Of a DNA stretch of 37,928 nt, positions 36,051-37,928 are shown in pieces. The stretch is from positions 1 to 37,928 of the forward strand of contig JALOPB010000017.1 of the NCBI GenBank assembly GCA_025454115.1, in the 5' to 3' direction. Below the pieces are notes generated by a model. It searched no databases. It saw only the letters and a program-made list of their open reading frames with translations, and had not been told where the DNA came from. Every line of letters begins with the position of its first letter. Within the stretch, counting starts at the first letter, position 1. Origin of the DNA: Desulfobacterales bacterium (GTDB taxonomy: Bacteria; Desulfobacterota; Desulfobacteria; Desulfobacterales; SpSt-501). The position numbers and the translations under genes are program-made.

Positions 36051-37466
36051 TTATAGAACCAGGTCGCGCTCGATCACTGTGCCGGCCTTGACGACGGCCG
36101 GACGGCTGCCGCTGTTGCTGATGGTGACCGTGCCGCGGATCACGACGTCTTGTTCGAAACGCACGTCGCCGTTGATGGTGAGGGCATCGCAGTCCGCCAG
36201 CGAGGGCGTGCCCGCCTGGAAGCGCTCCTCCAGCAGGTCGAATTTTCCGTAGTATTTCGAATCGAGCTTGATTTTGATGGCTTCGTTTCTGCCGGCGGCC
36301 TGGCGCGCGGGGTTGAGCGTTAGTCCCTCGCGCTCGGAATAGATGAAGCAGTCCGAGCGTACGGCCAGCAGGTCGTTGCAGGTTTTGACCGGAAGGAAGC
36401 GCGCACGCGGCACGTTGACCGCGGCCGCCCCCTCGAAGAGCGAGATCCCTGACCCCATGGCGGTTTCGATCTGGTAGACAGGGGGGCTTTCCTCGTCGCG
36501 TGGGTCGAGCGTCTTGGGGTTCACGATCATCGGCAGATCGATGATGCGTGCTTTATCGATGAGGTCCCTCAGGAACTCCAGGTTGACCCAGATGTTATTG
36601 GTGTTGAAGAAGCGATAGCGCTGGATGTCCTGGAAGGCGGCGATTTCCTCCCGGGGGCACTGGGCCGCTTCGCGCAGGATGAGGCGGCCGTTGCGATGGC
36701 GGGCGAGATGCCCGCCTTTGATGTCGGATGGGGTTTTTTCAGCGACCTCCATCATGAAAGGCAGCCGCTTTTCAGCGAAATAGCCGAGCAGGGATTCATC
36801 AATGCCGGCGCCTAAATTGTCCGAATTGCAAATAAAGCCATAGCGGACCCCTTCCTCCAAAAGCTTTTGAAGCATCCCGGAAGCATAGAGCGCGGCGTAT
36901 ACATCTCCGTGGCCGGGGGGGTTCCACTCCAGCTCGCGATTATGGGGCCAGCTGGCCGGCGCCAGCTCCCCCTGCAGGATCTTGGGAAATTTATGTTGCA
37001 GAAAGCAGAGCGGCGGTCGGGCCGGCTTGAGCTTCGTAATTTCCGAAAGCGTCGACGTGTGGGTGTTGAAGCTGTTCATCAGCGCGATGCGCACGGAAGC
37101 CAGCTCGGCCTGGCGCAGGATGATCTGCAGAAACGAAAGCCCCGGTTTCACTTTCAGCAGCGATTTGGGGCCGACCAGCCCCATGGATGTGCCCAGACCG
37201 CCGTTCAGCACGATGCGAACCGCCTGGTTCAGCGCCCGGCGCCCGCCGTCCGCGTACCCGGCCAGCTCGGAGGCCCTGGGGATTTCTCTGAGCTGGATCG
37301 GAAGGATGTCCGCATCGTGAATCAATCCGCTCTCGCCGCCCACCAGCCGGCGGTAGTAATGTGCGAACGTGTCGATGACCAGCGGCTTCAAGCCCGCCTG
37401 GGCCATCTTGGCGGCGAACTCCGCTAGGTGGGGAATCATCCGCGGCTGCGCCATCGGCTGCCTCAT
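36051..37466 (-). CDS. UTP-glucose-1-phosphate uridylyltransferase, eukaryotic-type (UDPGP family)
   Basis: A 471-residue protein. The nucleotide-binding motif LNGGLGTSMGLVGPKSLL (about 87-104, Lys101) and ICNSDNLGAGID are signatures of the UDPGP family (UGP2-like), not of bacterial GalU. NTNNIWVNLEFL also matches. The C-terminal 60 residues form a left-handed beta-helix-like tail (GDVRFEQDVVIRGTVTISN). It makes UDP-glucose from UTP and glucose-1-phosphate and thereby draws on the same pool as the phosphorylase. ATG 37466 is preceded by GGAGG about 10 nt upstream; ilvE precedes it by 18 nt, so the two form an operon. A preference for another sugar (for example UDP-GlcNAc) cannot be ruled out. 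Confidence 0.88.
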   Translation of the reverse strand: MRQPMAQPRMIPHLAEFAAKMAQAGLKPLVIDTFAHYYRRLVGGESGLIHDADILPIQLREIPRASELAGYADGGRRALNQAVRIVLNGGLGTSMGLVGPKSLLKVKPGLSFLQIILRQAELASVRIALMNSFNTHTSTLSEITKLKPARPPLCFLQHKFPKILQGELAPASWPHNRELEWNPPGHGDVYAALYASGMLQKLLEEGVRYGFICNSDNLGAGIDESLLGYFAEKRLPFMMEVAEKTPSDIKGGHLARHRNGRLILREAAQCPREEIAAFQDIQRYRFFNTNNIWVNLEFLRDLIDKARIIDLPMIVNPKTLDPRDEESPPVYQIETAMGSGISLFEGAAAVNVPRARFLPVKTCNDLLAVRSDCFIYSEREGLTLNPARQAAGRNEAIKIKLDSKYYGKFDLLEERFQAGTPSLADCDALTINGDVRFEQDVVIRGTVTISNSGSRPAVVKAGTVIERDLVL

Positions 37467-37484
37467 CCTGAAGGTTCCTCCGTA

Positions 37485-37928
37485 TCAGGCGATTGGGACG
37501 ACCCAGCCCTTGGGATCTTCGGCGCGGCCGTACTGGATGTCGGTGATGGCCGTGTAAAACCGCTGGGCCAAGGGTCCGACCCTGCCGTCGCCGACGGTTA
37601 CCAGCCGGTCTGCATATTTGATCTGGCCGACGGGCGAGATCACCGCGGCGGTGCCCGATCCGAATACCTCCTGAAGCTTTCCGGTTTCCAGTGCCGTCAG
37701 CACCTCATCGATGCTGATGCGCCGTTCGGATACCCTCAGCCCCCATATGCGTCCGAGCTGCAGGACCGTGTCCCGGGTGATGCCGGGCAGGATGCTGCCC
37801 TGAAGGGCCGGGGTAATGACCTCTCCGTCGATGACGAAGAAAATGTTCATGGCGCCTACTTCTTCGATGTACTTGCGGTCCACGCCGTCCAGCCACAGCA
37901 CCTGGGTGAAGCCGGCATCGTGGGCTTT
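37485..37928 (-). CDS. ilvE: Branched-chain amino acid aminotransferase, C-terminal part
   Basis: The visible 147 codons run off the right edge (5' end missing). The sequence KAHDAGFTQVLWLDGVDRKY, EEVGAMNIFFVIDGEVITP, LQGSILPGITRDTVLQL, EVFGSGTAAVISPVG is characteristic of the class IV aminotransferase IlvE (the longer, BCAT2-like form). It interconverts valine, leucine and isoleucine with their 2-oxo acids using PLP; the PLP-binding Lys lies outside the window. It is upstream of the pyrophosphorylase gene on the same strand. Confidence 0.92.
   Translation of the reverse strand, partial: KAHDAGFTQVLWLDGVDRKYIEEVGAMNIFFVIDGEVITPALQGSILPGITRDTVLQLGRIWGLRVSERRISIDEVLTALETGKLQEVFGSGTAAVISPVGQIKYADRLVTVGDGRVGPLAQRFYTAITDIQYGRAEDPKGWVVPIA

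Overview
The window reads as a chromosomal segment of an anaerobic, Gram-negative, deltaproteobacterium-like organism, most likely Desulfobacterota (sulfate-reducer type). This is an inference from the gene families, not from a marker phylogeny: an iron-sulfur winged-helix protein, an exosortase, a CbiR cobamide-remodelling enzyme, an EndoQ-UvrD fusion beside RdgC, an archaeal-type thymidylate synthase next to gyrB, and a eukaryotic-type UDP-glucose pyrophosphorylase. No rRNA, tRNA, CRISPR array or insertion sequence was recognised.

Layout. 1-112: start of an alanine/ornithine racemase-like gene leaving the left edge. 252-799: an RluA-type pseudouridine synthase broken by an internal deletion. 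939-2649: a small Cys-containing ORF coupled by ATGA to a cNMP-fold/PilZ regulator, then an excisionase-type HTH protein. 2851-3951: winged-helix plus iron-sulfur protein. 3970-6983 (minus): secreted subtilisin with a C-terminal sorting-like tail, a small exosortase and a transglutaminase-like protein in one tightly packed operon. 7469-10410: permease, TIGR03943-like partner, CbiR, and a convergent His-rich protein. 10615-11505: nadE. 11535-15910 (minus): dnaN-gyrB-thymidylate synthase. 16166-17341 (minus): RdgC interrupted by an in-frame TGA. 17440-20800: EndoQ-UvrD fusion with a frameshift/deletion. 20950-21555: lytic transglycosylase. 21644-33875 (minus): glycogen operon (debranching enzyme, phosphorylase, synthase, branching enzyme) ending in a PAS-GGDEF protein. 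34128-36008: DUF2914 protein and a diadenylate cyclase fused to YbbR repeats. 36051-37928 (minus): UDP-glucose pyrophosphorylase and the 3' part of ilvE.

How the genes work together. The glycogen genes form a complete synthesis and breakdown set (elongation, branching, phosphorolysis, debranching); UDP-glucose pyrophosphorylase uses the same glucose-1-phosphate pool. Nucleotide second messengers recur: a c-di-GMP receptor (PilZ), a probable c-di-GMP synthase coupled to glgB, and a c-di-AMP synthase.

The best candidates for undescribed biology are the subtilisin/exosortase/transglutaminase-like operon with a non-canonical sorting tail, the EndoQ-helicase fusion sharing a palindrome-rich divergent promoter with RdgC, and the permease/CbiR/His-rich cluster. 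Three genes (RluA, EndoQ-UvrD, RdgC) are interrupted, which suggests real gene decay or assembly error and should be resolved before functional claims are made.
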